A stretch of 44,308 nucleotides of DNA, from the NCBI GenBank assembly GCA_947624625.1, contig CANQLD010000006.1, positions 1 to 44,308 on the forward strand, written 5' to 3'. The position numbers were made by a program, and so were the translations under genes. Positions 29,199 to 39,483 of this stretch are shown here, in pieces (within the stretch, counting starts at the first letter, position 1; every line of letters starts with the position of its first letter). The notes beneath the pieces were generated by a model. That model was not told where the DNA came from and did not search any database. It saw nothing but the letters and a program-made list of their open reading frames with translations. The DNA is from an uncultured Clostridia bacterium (GTDB taxonomy: Bacteria > Bacillota > Clostridia > TANB77 > CAG-465).

Positions 29199-29768
29199 AT
29201 GAAAAATAAAATTATTGATATAAAAAATATAACATCTCAAGAAAAGCTGATTTTAGCAGTAACTTTTTTAGCTTTGATTATTATGGCTACAACGATTTTA
29301 AACTTGGTTTTAAATTATGGCAAAAATATAGATTATAGGAACCAAACAGTGGAAGAACTATATGAAGAAGCAACCCTTGTTAATGACAGAGAAATATATT
29401 GGCCATTAAATAATATTATATCTGCATTTATTAATTCATACCAAGCAGAATTGACTAATACAGCTAATTCTCAAAATGGCTATAGTAGAGAAGATTTTTA
29501 TAGTGTACTTGCAGATAGTTATAAAAAAAATTTAAGTAAGAAAAAATACATGGAAAAATCTAAAGAGATGTGCGATAAATTTGTTATAAATAATATGGTA
29601 GTTAAGCAGGACGATTATATAAAAGAAATAAGAAAATTAGATTTTGAAAAATATTCTTCAAATATGTATGTAGTAAGCTTAAAAACTGTTTTGCAGGATA
29701 GTAGTTCATATATAGGCATAAGGCTTATGCCAAATACGAAGAGTTATTGTATATTTTATTTAGAATAG
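29199..29768 (+). CDS. Small membrane-anchored T4SS-locus protein
   Basis: N-terminal TM and extracellular domain; RBS aaaagagg. Confidence 0.6.
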   Translation: MKNKIIDIKNITSQEKLILAVTFLALIIMATTILNLVLNYGKNIDYRNQTVEELYEEATLVNDREIYWPLNNIISAFINSYQAELTNTANSQNGYSREDFYSVLADSYKKNLSKKKYMEKSKEMCDKFVINNMVVKQDDYIKEIRKLDFEKYSSNMYVVSLKTVLQDSSSYIGIRLMPNTKSYCIFYLE

Positions 29769-29780
29769 GTGAGATATAAT

Positions 29781-30677
29781 ATGGATAAGAAAAAAAATAA
29801 TAAAATAGTGATAATAGGTATTATAGCTATAATATTTATCTCACTTGTTATTACTATAATTTATATATGGAAAGATAATACAACAAGAGCAACAAGTGAA
29901 GTTTCTCAAGGAGAGAGTCAAATAATAAATCAAAAAATAAGTTCTAAGGATATATCAAAATACACTAAAGAATCTAGTGAAATAATTGAAACAGAAGCGG
30001 TAAATAAATATATTGAAGAAATAATAGATTTATTTAGCAATAAAAAATATGAAGAAATATTCTTAAAATTAGATGATAAATTTGTCTCAGAAAATAATTT
30101 ATCTGAAAAGAATATTCAAAATTTCTTAAATAATAATGGATATATATCAGATTATGTGTCCGCAAACTATAAAGAAATTACTTTTTATAGTGAAAGAAAT
30201 GATACTTATGTATATAGAGTTAAGTTTTATTTTGGACGTTATACAAGATATGTAAATATTATTGAAAAATCACCATATAATTATACAATAAATTTAGAAC
30301 AAGAAACAGTACCTCAAGTAGTTGAAAATAGCTATGAAGTTAAAGTAGACGATATAAAATTTGAAATTGAAGAAATTGAAAAAAGAGATGACTGTTTAAG
30401 ATATAAAATAAAAGTAACAAATGTTTCTGATAAGAAAGTTAAGTTTGACTTTACAAGTATAAACAATGTTGTTTTAGTAATGAAAGACGGAGGTACTATA
30501 AAACAACCTTCATCAATTCTTGAAGCTGGAACAGATTATTCTATAAATAAAGATTCTTACTTTACAAAAGTATTCTATTTTCCAATAAACATGCAATATC
30601 ATAAAGATGTAGTTGGATTTAACTTCTATAATGTTAAAGAAGGAAACGTTTTGAAAAATATTTTAATAAGGTTTTAA
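29781..30677 (+). CDS. Membrane-anchored protein, possibly VirB8/NTF2-like plus Ig-like C-terminal domain
   Basis: TM then NKYIEEIIDLFSNKKYEEIFLKLDDKFVSENN...; Met at 29781 follows ggtgag RBS. Confidence 0.55.
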   Translation: MDKKKNNKIVIIGIIAIIFISLVITIIYIWKDNTTRATSEVSQGESQIINQKISSKDISKYTKESSEIIETEAVNKYIEEIIDLFSNKKYEEIFLKLDDKFVSENNLSEKNIQNFLNNNGYISDYVSANYKEITFYSERNDTYVYRVKFYFGRYTRYVNIIEKSPYNYTINLEQETVPQVVENSYEVKVDDIKFEIEEIEKRDDCLRYKIKVTNVSDKKVKFDFTSINNVVLVMKDGGTIKQPSSILEAGTDYSINKDSYFTKVFYFPINMQYHKDVVGFNFYNVKEGNVLKNILIRF

Positions 30678-30715
30678 TTTTGTAATTATATAATTTTAAA
30701 AGAGGAGGAAAGGTA

Positions 30716-31772
30716 ATGAGTGAACCAAATGAAGTAGGCTCTCAAGAAGGACAAGAGGAGCAACCACAAGAACAAGAAGCACCTAGAAAACCAAGTAGGC
30801 CATCTCTTAAAGGAATTGGTAATACTGCTATAAAAACAACTGCAAATTTTACTAGAAAGCTTATTCATACATTTGCTATGCTTCCTCTTCCAGTTAAAAT
30901 AGGCTTAATACTTTTAATTTTCTTTGTACTTGTTGTTGTCGTAGTTTTAGAAGCAGAAGCTGCTGAATCTACATCTGCATTTACAGAAAGTGTTAATGAA
31001 ATTTTAAGTGAAGAAGAAAACTTATCAGATGAAGCTAAAAAAGCTTTTGAAGAAAGTGGTAGTTTAATAAAACTTCCTATTGCTACTTTGCTCAAGATGT
31101 ATGATCATTTTTCTACTGAAGGTGATTTTGCAGGAGAAGAAATAAGAGATAATTATAATTATGTACTAGGAACAAATGAAGTTACAATGCAGAGTGGGAC
31201 AAGTTCTAGTGGTGACTCACTTGCAGTTGTAGATTATGATACAACTTTAAGTAAAACTCAGCGGTGGTAAAGATCCAAAAAGAATTGAAATAATAACAGG
31301 TAGTACAGAAAATTTGAGTAAATATAAAGTAAATGGTTCATATACTTGGGTTGATGGTAAAATAGGTGGTTGTCCTGTTGAAAAGACAAGTATTGATATA
31401 AAAGTATGGTCTTCTTCTTCAACAGATACAACAATGAAACTTGAGGTTAATAGTAAAATCGCAGGAGTAGTTAAAAAGATGTTTGAGGATATATATAATG
31501 ATCCAAGTCATCCTGTTATTGAATCCATAGGTTGTTTTAGAGATAGTGACGGGTATCCAGGACATCCATTTGGTGTAGCTATAGATATTAACCCAGATCA
31601 TAATCCTGATACAAGAGATTATGCTGCTCCATATAATCCAGCTTCAGACCCATTGTCAATGAATGAAAGTCATCCTATAGTTAAGATAATAAGAGATAAA
31701 TATGGATGGGACTGGGGAGGAGACTGGAACTCCAAAAAAGATTATATGCACTTTAGCTTTTGGGGAGGATAA
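30716..31772 (+). CDS. TM-anchored M15-family (D-Ala-D-Ala carboxypeptidase / endolysin-like) peptidase; frame joined by +1 shift at CGG 31262-31264
   Basis: Skipping C31262 gives KTQGGKDPKRIEIITGSTENLSKYK...GCFRDSDGYPGHPFGVAIDINPDHN...DYMHFSFWGG (zinc-ligand motifs of M15). Confidence 0.85.
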
Positions 31773-31778
31773 TGTTAT

Positions 31779-33386
31779 ATGTTTAACTATTTTAAACAAT
31801 TAGATAAAAATACACAGTTAAATATAAAAAAAATAATAACTATTTGTGTATGTGTGTTATTTATAATAATAATATCTTTAGCTATATATTATGTTATAAA
31901 TGGAACAAGCAAGAAAACTACTGGTAAAATTACATCACTTGAAAGTTTTTCTAGTGTAAAAGAAGTCGTAGAGTATATGGGATGTGAATATTACGGAACA
32001 TCAAAAAACTTAGCTGATTCTCTTAGCAGTAATATATATTTAAAGTTTAAAGTAAAACCAATAGATAATAAAATAAGTTATGAAAATTATTATAATAATT
32101 TAATAAGGGCTATTGCAAATGTATTAAATTATAATAATTTTGTTTTAAATGATGAAGAAAATTCTATTGTAGTTAATGTTACTTGTGATACAGAAAACAA
32201 GAGAATAAAAGAGATAAAAGTAAATGATGAAAAAAACTATTTTGAAAATGAAACATCAAAGTTAAATTTAGAAAACTTTACATCAATTAATAATATTAAT
32301 GTAAATGTTCAATCAGGAATTTTGACTAGTTTAATTAATAATAATTTTAAATATGATACTAATTTATTTGGTACTAAAGAAAGTACACTTGATAACTACG
32401 ATATATATTTTGATGAAGGAATAAAAGTTAGAAATGTAGATAACAAAGTATTCAATATTGTATTTACAAATAAATACACAAGTAGTGTTATAAACAATAT
32501 TACTGTTGGTAAAAGTTTTGAGGATATCAAAAAAATTTTAGGAAATCCAACATTTACAGATAATTTCTTTATTGGGTATAAAACAGATAAATTTTATATT
32601 TTCTTTTTAGAAAATCAAATTTCAGTATATAGAAATGATAGCTATGATACAACAAAATTTGCAGAGGCAGTATCAAACTTTTTAGTTGAGAAAAATTCTC
32701 AATCATTATTAAGTTCTTTGATAAAAATTTGGCCTGATTTTGATAAAATACAGACAGAAGGAAAAGTAATAAATATAAACTATACTTTAAAAGGAGTAAA
32801 TGTTCAGTTTAATTATAACTTAAGACCTGGAGTTCACATTTATAGCAATTTTAAAGGGAAAATAACTGATAATATAAGTATAGATAGTTTAATACAAAAT
32901 CCACAAAATTTACCAGAAAATATCTATATTGAATCTGAAGATTTAGTATATAAAAATGAATATAATCGAGCTTATAGTGTTCATAATATAAGTTATTTCT
33001 ATCCACAATTTAAAATTCTTGCTGAAGAAACTGAGATGATAAAGAAAAATGGTGGAAATATTGATAGTGAAATAGCTTTAAGTGATGATAGTGGAAAATT
33101 TGTATATTATGAAAATGTACTTATGGATAATGATGAACCATATATATATATAATTTCAAATGATGATAATAATCCTTCATCTCAGATTTCAGTTAATTGT
33201 AATTCACATATATGGGTATCTGAAAATATCCTTGCTTACGGGGTAAGTAATGATGGCATTTATTTGTATAATGCAAAAGATTTTACAACAAAAGAATTAG
33301 TAAAAGGAAATCAAAGTTATAATATAAAAAGTTATGAAAATGGTGTTCTAAAATATGATAATACACAAATCAATATTAATATATAG
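31779..33386 (+). CDS. Membrane-anchored hypothetical protein, paralogue of 34850-36361
   Basis: N-terminal TM. Aligns by eye to the second copy over its length (SLESFSSVKEVVEYMGCEYYG / SPEDFKNEKQAIEFAGSKYIG). Confidence 0.7.
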   Translation: MFNYFKQLDKNTQLNIKKIITICVCVLFIIIISLAIYYVINGTSKKTTGKITSLESFSSVKEVVEYMGCEYYGTSKNLADSLSSNIYLKFKVKPIDNKISYENYYNNLIRAIANVLNYNNFVLNDEENSIVVNVTCDTENKRIKEIKVNDEKNYFENETSKLNLENFTSINNINVNVQSGILTSLINNNFKYDTNLFGTKESTLDNYDIYFDEGIKVRNVDNKVFNIVFTNKYTSSVINNITVGKSFEDIKKILGNPTFTDNFFIGYKTDKFYIFFLENQISVYRNDSYDTTKFAEAVSNFLVEKNSQSLLSSLIKIWPDFDKIQTEGKVININYTLKGVNVQFNYNLRPGVHIYSNFKGKITDNISIDSLIQNPQNLPENIYIESEDLVYKNEYNRAYSVHNISYFYPQFKILAEETEMIKKNGGNIDSEIALSDDSGKFVYYENVLMDNDEPYIYIISNDDNNPSSQISVNCNSHIWVSENILAYGVSNDGIYLYNAKDFTTKELVKGNQSYNIKSYENGVLKYDNTQININI

Positions 33387-33407
33387 AAAAGAAGGGGGAA
33401 AAATTAA

Positions 33408-34827
33408 TTGAAAAAAATACTGAAAATTGCGATAATGTCATTTTTAATTTTTGGTTTTGTTTATGTTATTTTACCCTCTTCTGTTAGTGCTATGTCTAAA
33501 GAAGAGGCAGGTATGTATGTGGCACAATTTGCTTTAAATTTTGCTGAAAAATATGGACAAGATACATATTATACAACTGCTAACTATACTGATAATGTAA
33601 ACAGTCCAAGAGCATATGCATATAGAGGGCAAAAGTATAATATGTCAAGTAGTAAAGGTTCTGGTGAACATTACTGGCTTGATTGTGTTGGTTGGGTTAG
33701 TATGGCAATACACCAATCATTAGGAATAGGGTCTCCTGATACATTTACAATTTGGGCTGTTCCAACTCAGTATGCAAATATTAATCAAAGTGGTTTTGAA
33801 TTAGATAGTTTTTCAGAGGAATCTTTAAAACCTGGAGATATACTTAGTAATTATCATCACGTTATGATATATTGTGGTGATGGAAAAATTGTTCACTGTG
33901 ATGGTGGCGGTCCAAATGGTACAGGTGTACATGCACAAGACTTACATGATTACTATGATTTTGGTGGAATAACTAAGGTAGTTAGAATAACTGACGAAAT
34001 TGCAAGTGGAATAGATCCAAGTAATTGTACGGTATTGTTTGGAGAAAAAGCACCACTTGATAGTTCATGGGTTGACGGTGTTGGAAGTGGTGGCTCAGAT
34101 GCACAAGGGTGGATTGTTGATCCAAATGACAAATTAGAGTTATTTAAGCATATTTTATTTACTGAAAAGTATAATTTTAATTATATAAAATGGGAATGGT
34201 ATGGCCATAGTGATGCTTCACTCGGTGCGTCATCATCATCTACAAGTAGTGGAAATTTAACAGGTGGTGGTTCTTCATCTGGTAGTGGAGATAACACTGA
34301 TGCACCTATAAATCAAGACGAAGGATATCGAGGTACGGCTACAGATGCTAAAGGTAGAGTATATAAAGAATATAAGCAAGGATATAATCCTTGGAGAGAT
34401 GTACGGATATTGGGGTGGCACTATATGGGGAAAAGGTTGTGGCCCTACTACACTTGGAATAATTGCATCAGGATATGGAATAGATGCAAATCCTAAAACA
34501 ATAGCAGAATATATGGGTGGAAATACAGGATCAGGAACTTTAAGTAATGCATTAACTAATTATTTACATTTAGATAATACAGTTTATACTAGTGATATAA
34601 AAAATAAATTAAGAGATAACCTAAGAGCTGGAAGACCTGTAGTAGTAAGTACTTCAAATAAATTATTTACAAATGGTTCTCACATTATTGGAGCAATAAC
34701 AATAAATGATAATGATGAAGTTTGGATATCAAATCCAAATAGTGGTACTAAAAATGGTTTTGTGCCAATAGATGACGTTGTAAAAGGTTGTAATTATATT
34801 ATTACTATAGACCAAGATTCAAAATAA
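33408..34827 (+). CDS. NlpC/P60-type peptidase joined to a C39-like cysteine peptidase domain by +1 shift at CGG 34404-34406
   Basis: N-terminal HYWLDCVGWVSMAIHQ...HHVMIYCGDGKIVHCDGGG. Skipping C34404 gives WRDVGYWGGTIWGKGCGPTTLGIIASGYG...GSHIIGAITINDNDEVWISNP. TTG start. Confidence 0.85.
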
Positions 34828-34849
34828 TGAAAGGAGAAGATAACAGTTT

Positions 34850-36361
34850 ATGAAGAAAGGAAGAATTTCTACAATAACGATTTTAATTATTGTTTTTATA
34901 GTACTTTTATTAATTGTTATATTTATACCTAAGCAAAGAAATGCATCAAGTAATAAAAAAATAAATGAAATATCTTCTCCGGAAGACTTTAAAAATGAAA
35001 AACAAGCAATAGAATTTGCTGGTTCTAAATATATAGGACAAAAAAATAATAGAATATATTTAAGTTTTAAATACCCTTTATATAGTAATGATAAAAGTAA
35101 TCAAAAATATTATATGCAACTTTTAAATTATGTGGCAACTGTAAAAGATTACAGTAATTTTATTCTAATAGATGAAGAAAAAAATATAGATATAGAAGTA
35201 AGATGTGACAGTAAAAAGCAAATAATTGAGGATTACAAAATATGTGGCCTTAATAACTATTTTGGAATGGCTGATAGTAATATCGCAATAAAGAATTATA
35301 AAAAAATAGATAATACAGAACTAAACATTCAATCTCCTGTTATAACTAATATAATGAATAATAATTGGCAATTTAATGGATTAAATATTGGGACTGAAGA
35401 GAGTTCAATTGATGGATATAGAATATTTTTTGATGAAGGATATGATGTTAAAGTTATAGAAACAGATAATATGCAGCCTAAAGTATTTAATATAGTTTTT
35501 AATACAAGATATACTTCAAATGTAGTAAATGGTTTGAATACAAAAAGCACAATTGAAGACGTAAGAAGTAAACTTGGAAAACCTACTTTTGATAAGGAAG
35601 AAGCAGGTGTTATTGGATATAAATCGAATAAAATATATGCATTTTTTGCAAAAACACAAAATGGATTAGAAATATCAATATATAATGTGGAAAATGTTGA
35701 TACATCTAAATTTTCTGAAGCAGTATCTGAATTTTTGACTGAAAAAAAATATAATTTATTTATTGACAATGTACTTAATATTTGGGAAGATGCAGATGTA
35801 TACGAAATGCAAGATGATTATGTACTTTTGCAATATTCAACTAAAGGAATAAAAATTGAATTTAACACAAGTAATCCTAGCGGAATTACAATTTGCTCTA
35901 ATTTTAAAGGAAATATAACAAAAGACATAAAAATAGATGATGTTTTAAGTTTAACTAAAGAGTTACCTGACAATATATATTTTAGTGATAAAGATTTAGT
36001 TTTAGAAACAGAACTTTTAAGAATTAGTAATCATATTATTGATGAAAATTTAAATTACGGAAATAAAATATTTTACGTTATTCCAATTAATTATGGAATA
36101 GAGGATGGCAATAAATCATTAAACTTTTATTCAATAGATGAAAAATATCCTGATTTTCAAATATACGAATATATTAATGACTATTTATGGACAGATGATA
36201 CACATTTTATTTATAGTGTAAAACAAAAAGGAATATATGTGGTTAATGTTGTAACAAGGAAAGTAGATAATATTGTTTTGGGGTCAGGAACATATGACTT
36301 AAAAGAATTTAAAAATGGTGTGTTATCATATGATGATACAAGTATAAAGGTAAATTTTTAA
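34850..36361 (+). CDS. Membrane-anchored hypothetical protein, paralogue of 31779-33386
   Basis: N-terminal TM; RBS aaaggagaag; shared C-terminal pattern GIYVVNV...LGSGTYDLKEFKNGVLSYDDTSIKVNF. Confidence 0.7.
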   Translation: MKKGRISTITILIIVFIVLLLIVIFIPKQRNASSNKKINEISSPEDFKNEKQAIEFAGSKYIGQKNNRIYLSFKYPLYSNDKSNQKYYMQLLNYVATVKDYSNFILIDEEKNIDIEVRCDSKKQIIEDYKICGLNNYFGMADSNIAIKNYKKIDNTELNIQSPVITNIMNNNWQFNGLNIGTEESSIDGYRIFFDEGYDVKVIETDNMQPKVFNIVFNTRYTSNVVNGLNTKSTIEDVRSKLGKPTFDKEEAGVIGYKSNKIYAFFAKTQNGLEISIYNVENVDTSKFSEAVSEFLTEKKYNLFIDNVLNIWEDADVYEMQDDYVLLQYSTKGIKIEFNTSNPSGITICSNFKGNITKDIKIDDVLSLTKELPDNIYFSDKDLVLETELLRISNHIIDENLNYGNKIFYVIPINYGIEDGNKSLNFYSIDEKYPDFQIYEYINDYLWTDDTHFIYSVKQKGIYVVNVVTRKVDNIVLGSGTYDLKEFKNGVLSYDDTSIKVNF

Positions 36362-36378
36362 TAGGAGGCACTAATTAG

Positions 36379-39300
36379 ATGAAGAAAAAAATCAAGTATA
36401 TATTAGTATCGTTTATATTTATAGTATCTACATATGTTGCATTTTCATTTGATGGTGTACAAGCAGTTTCACAAGAAGAAGCAGGAAAATATATAGCTGA
36501 ATTTGCAATAAACTTTTTTGATGCACACGGATCTGAGACTACGTATAATAGGGATGGTGGAAGAAATACTACATATACAGGTAGTAAATATGGAGGAAAA
36601 TATGCATTTGACTGTGTAGGATGGGTTTCTTTTGCTATTCACCAAGCTACAGGTTTTGGAAATGATGCATTTACAGAATTTGCTATACCATCTCCTAATA
36701 ATGCTCCTGGATATTTTAACGGATTTCAAGAGGTTTATGGAAAAGTTGGCTCTAGGAATGTTATTCCTATAGAAGAATTAAAACAACAATTAAAACCTGG
36801 TGATGCAGTATTAAAAAATGCACAACATGTTTTATTGTATGTTGGTGATGGAACTTTAATACATTGTACTGGGCATGGACCAGGTCCAGAGTATGGAGGC
36901 TCAAAAGGTTATGGACTTATAAAAGAAACTATAGAGCACTTTTATGCATCAGGATATGGAATAGAATCAATTGGAAGAGTAACAGAAGAAGCTGCCGCTA
37001 CTATAAATGATTCTGAGTGTACAACAGTTTTCGGAGAGACAGGAAAAGGTTTAACTGGTATATGGGAAAAAGCATCTCAAGGTGGTAGTGGAAATCCTGG
37101 AAGTGGTTGGGATAATGGCACTTCTTCTGGTGGAACACAATCTGGAGGAGCTAATACAAAAGTTATAGAAAAAGGATTTCAAGCTGATTACGAACTAGGA
37201 TTAGTATATCCAAAGGATAATAAAAATACACCTTTAAATAATTTTATTGATTTTACACTTCCTTTTTTGCAAACGTGGATGATACCACTTGCAATGAATT
37301 CTGGTGCAATAGATTCCTCGTATCAAGAAAATAAAGGAAATAATGCAAAATTCACATATTTAACAATTAAAGAGGCTATGTCGGATATAATTGTAGATAG
37401 ATACGACATAACAAAATGTACATTAAAAACTAAGTATAAAGTTTATGATACAATAACTTATCAAGTTTCTCATGATAGTGATGGAAATAAATCGACTACA
37501 GAAATTGGAAGAGTTTCTACAGATGAGAGTAGTAATGGACCAAAAGCAGAGCAGTTTGTAAGTAAAAATTTTGATGTAAATACAAAGTATTGTATAAAAA
37601 AAGCTCATACTTTTGATGTAAAAATAGATAATGAATATAAATATGATAAATATAGCGATTCGGATGTTGAAGAAAGAATAAATCCTGACCAAGAAAATAA
37701 AGAAAATGGCGATTCATTTAGTGAAGGTGGAGATCCAGGAGGAGATGGATCATACACATATACAGTTAAGGAAGGCCATTATGTAAATGTAACTAGAATT
37801 TGGGAAGATAAATTTGAAATTGGTGATTCTCATGTTGAGGATTATACTGTAGATGATGTAAAAACTTTTATAGAAAGTCCGCCTCTTGTAGCTAATAAAG
37901 TGACATCTTCACAATCAAATAGTTCTGATGGTGAAATATTTAATGGTACTAAATATGAAGTAACAGAAGATGAAAAGATTAGGTTAGCTAAATTTGTATA
38001 TCAAGAGTATAACGGAGATACTGAGGGCATGAAAGCAGTTGCATCTCATATGTGCAATTTGTATGAATACTATAAGTGGACAGGAGCTATTTCACAAAAT
38101 AAATCCTTTACAGACTATATTCTTTCAGGAAGTTGGTATGGTCAAGCTACAAGAAATAATCAAAATTATAATGATGAGGCTATAGCTGCAGTTGAACAAT
38201 GTATAATAAATGGTCAACGTACACTTCCATTATATGTAAATGAATTTGATATGTATCCAGCTGAAATAAAAAATGCTAAAGGAAAAGATGAATATGTACA
38301 ACATGAAACTGAAGTAAAAGGTGCATATGGTGGAGAAGGTTTATTTTATAAAATATTCTCTCATGGTAGTGATGCTAATTTATTTTATTATGATAAAAGA
38401 TATAAAGAGTATATAGAAAGTGGCGAGGGAACTGAAGGGGTTCAGACTAATACTTCAAGTTCAGAAATAGCTAATAAGAATAATGGTAATCCTGAGGTTG
38501 ATACAAGGGGACTTGGCGAGTTTGATGGCTCAGATAAAAAGTATTATAAATTAGTTAAATTATCAGATAAGATAAATAGAGTAGATATGGTTAATGCGAA
38601 ACCAGAAAATTATTTACAATACTTAAGAAAGGGTTCTCAATATTCAAATCATGTTGGTTATAGTAGAGGTTTCTTAGTATTTGGATATGATGAATTAAGA
38701 AAATTATTTAAGGAGCAATTTAAAAATAAAGCAACATTACCATTTGTATATGGCTCTTCACTTGGATATAATACATATGATGCAGAGTATGTTATGGACG
38801 CAGGAACATTTGATGCAAGTAGTGGTGGTGTAAGTGGAAATGTTACACAAACTGTTCCAGGTGCAGTACAAGTTCCAGATGGCCTTGGTAAGCTTCATAC
38901 TTGGACAATATGGAATCATGTAAATGAACAATATAATCCAAGATCAACATGGCCTAAAGATTCAGCACAAGGAAAATTGATATTATATTTAACTAATAAT
39001 AATGAAGAATCGTTACATGGTCAATTAGCAGGAAATATTACTGCCAATTCAAAGAGAATGGTATGCTATGGTGAATGGTTAGCATCTGCTATGGTATCTG
39101 AATTAGGAGGTACTCAAGGAAATCCTGAGAAAAGACTACAAATAGGTGACTTAGTATTTATAATTCAAGATAATGGTACAGTTTATCCCGTAATGATAAC
39201 TGATACTAAAGTTCAATTTAAAACAACTTATTATGATCCTAATCCAGCAAATGAATGGGGACATTTAAATGGACAAAATATGACTGAATTTCAAGGTTAT

Positions 39301-39474
39301 ACTAGTAGTTGGAGAGATGTTCCACCATCACCAGAGGAGTTTAATCACTATATAAAGCAGGTATATGTAGTAGGTAATGTATATTCTAATCCTGAATATC
39401 TTAATGATATAAATAAGGCAGCAAAAGATGTTGGAATAGATACGGGTAGTTTAATAAATCCTAAAACTATGTAA
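36379..39474 (+). CDS. Large secreted cell-wall hydrolase: NlpC/P60-like domain plus SleB-like hydrolase domain plus C-terminal domain
   Basis: KYAFDCVGWVSFAIHQATG...NAQHVLLYVGDGTLIHCTGHG; EDEKIRLAKFVYQEYNGDTEGMKAVASHMCNLYEYY...NDEAIAAVEQCIINGQRTLPLYVNEFD. Confidence 0.8.
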   Translation: MKKKIKYILVSFIFIVSTYVAFSFDGVQAVSQEEAGKYIAEFAINFFDAHGSETTYNRDGGRNTTYTGSKYGGKYAFDCVGWVSFAIHQATGFGNDAFTEFAIPSPNNAPGYFNGFQEVYGKVGSRNVIPIEELKQQLKPGDAVLKNAQHVLLYVGDGTLIHCTGHGPGPEYGGSKGYGLIKETIEHFYASGYGIESIGRVTEEAAATINDSECTTVFGETGKGLTGIWEKASQGGSGNPGSGWDNGTSSGGTQSGGANTKVIEKGFQADYELGLVYPKDNKNTPLNNFIDFTLPFLQTWMIPLAMNSGAIDSSYQENKGNNAKFTYLTIKEAMSDIIVDRYDITKCTLKTKYKVYDTITYQVSHDSDGNKSTTEIGRVSTDESSNGPKAEQFVSKNFDVNTKYCIKKAHTFDVKIDNEYKYDKYSDSDVEERINPDQENKENGDSFSEGGDPGGDGSYTYTVKEGHYVNVTRIWEDKFEIGDSHVEDYTVDDVKTFIESPPLVANKVTSSQSNSSDGEIFNGTKYEVTEDEKIRLAKFVYQEYNGDTEGMKAVASHMCNLYEYYKWTGAISQNKSFTDYILSGSWYGQATRNNQNYNDEAIAAVEQCIINGQRTLPLYVNEFDMYPAEIKNAKGKDEYVQHETEVKGAYGGEGLFYKIFSHGSDANLFYYDKRYKEYIESGEGTEGVQTNTSSSEIANKNNGNPEVDTRGLGEFDGSDKKYYKLVKLSDKINRVDMVNAKPENYLQYLRKGSQYSNHVGYSRGFLVFGYDELRKLFKEQFKNKATLPFVYGSSLGYNTYDAEYVMDAGTFDASSGGVSGNVTQTVPGAVQVPDGLGKLHTWTIWNHVNEQYNPRSTWPKDSAQGKLILYLTNNNEESLHGQLAGNITANSKRMVCYGEWLASAMVSELGGTQGNPEKRLQIGDLVFIIQDNGTVYPVMITDTKVQFKTTYYDPNPANEWGHLNGQNMTEFQGYTSSWRDVPPSPEEFNHYIKQVYVVGNVYSNPEYLNDINKAAKDVGIDTGSLINPKTM

Positions 39475-39483
39475 TTTAATGAG

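Noticed and set aside
9842-34406. Treating the four frame breaks as independent sequencing errors or pseudogenes
   Set aside because: All four are the same event (extra C before GGN, making an in-frame CGG) and the downstream frames show no decay. Errors or decay should give varied indels. It cannot be excluded without reads.
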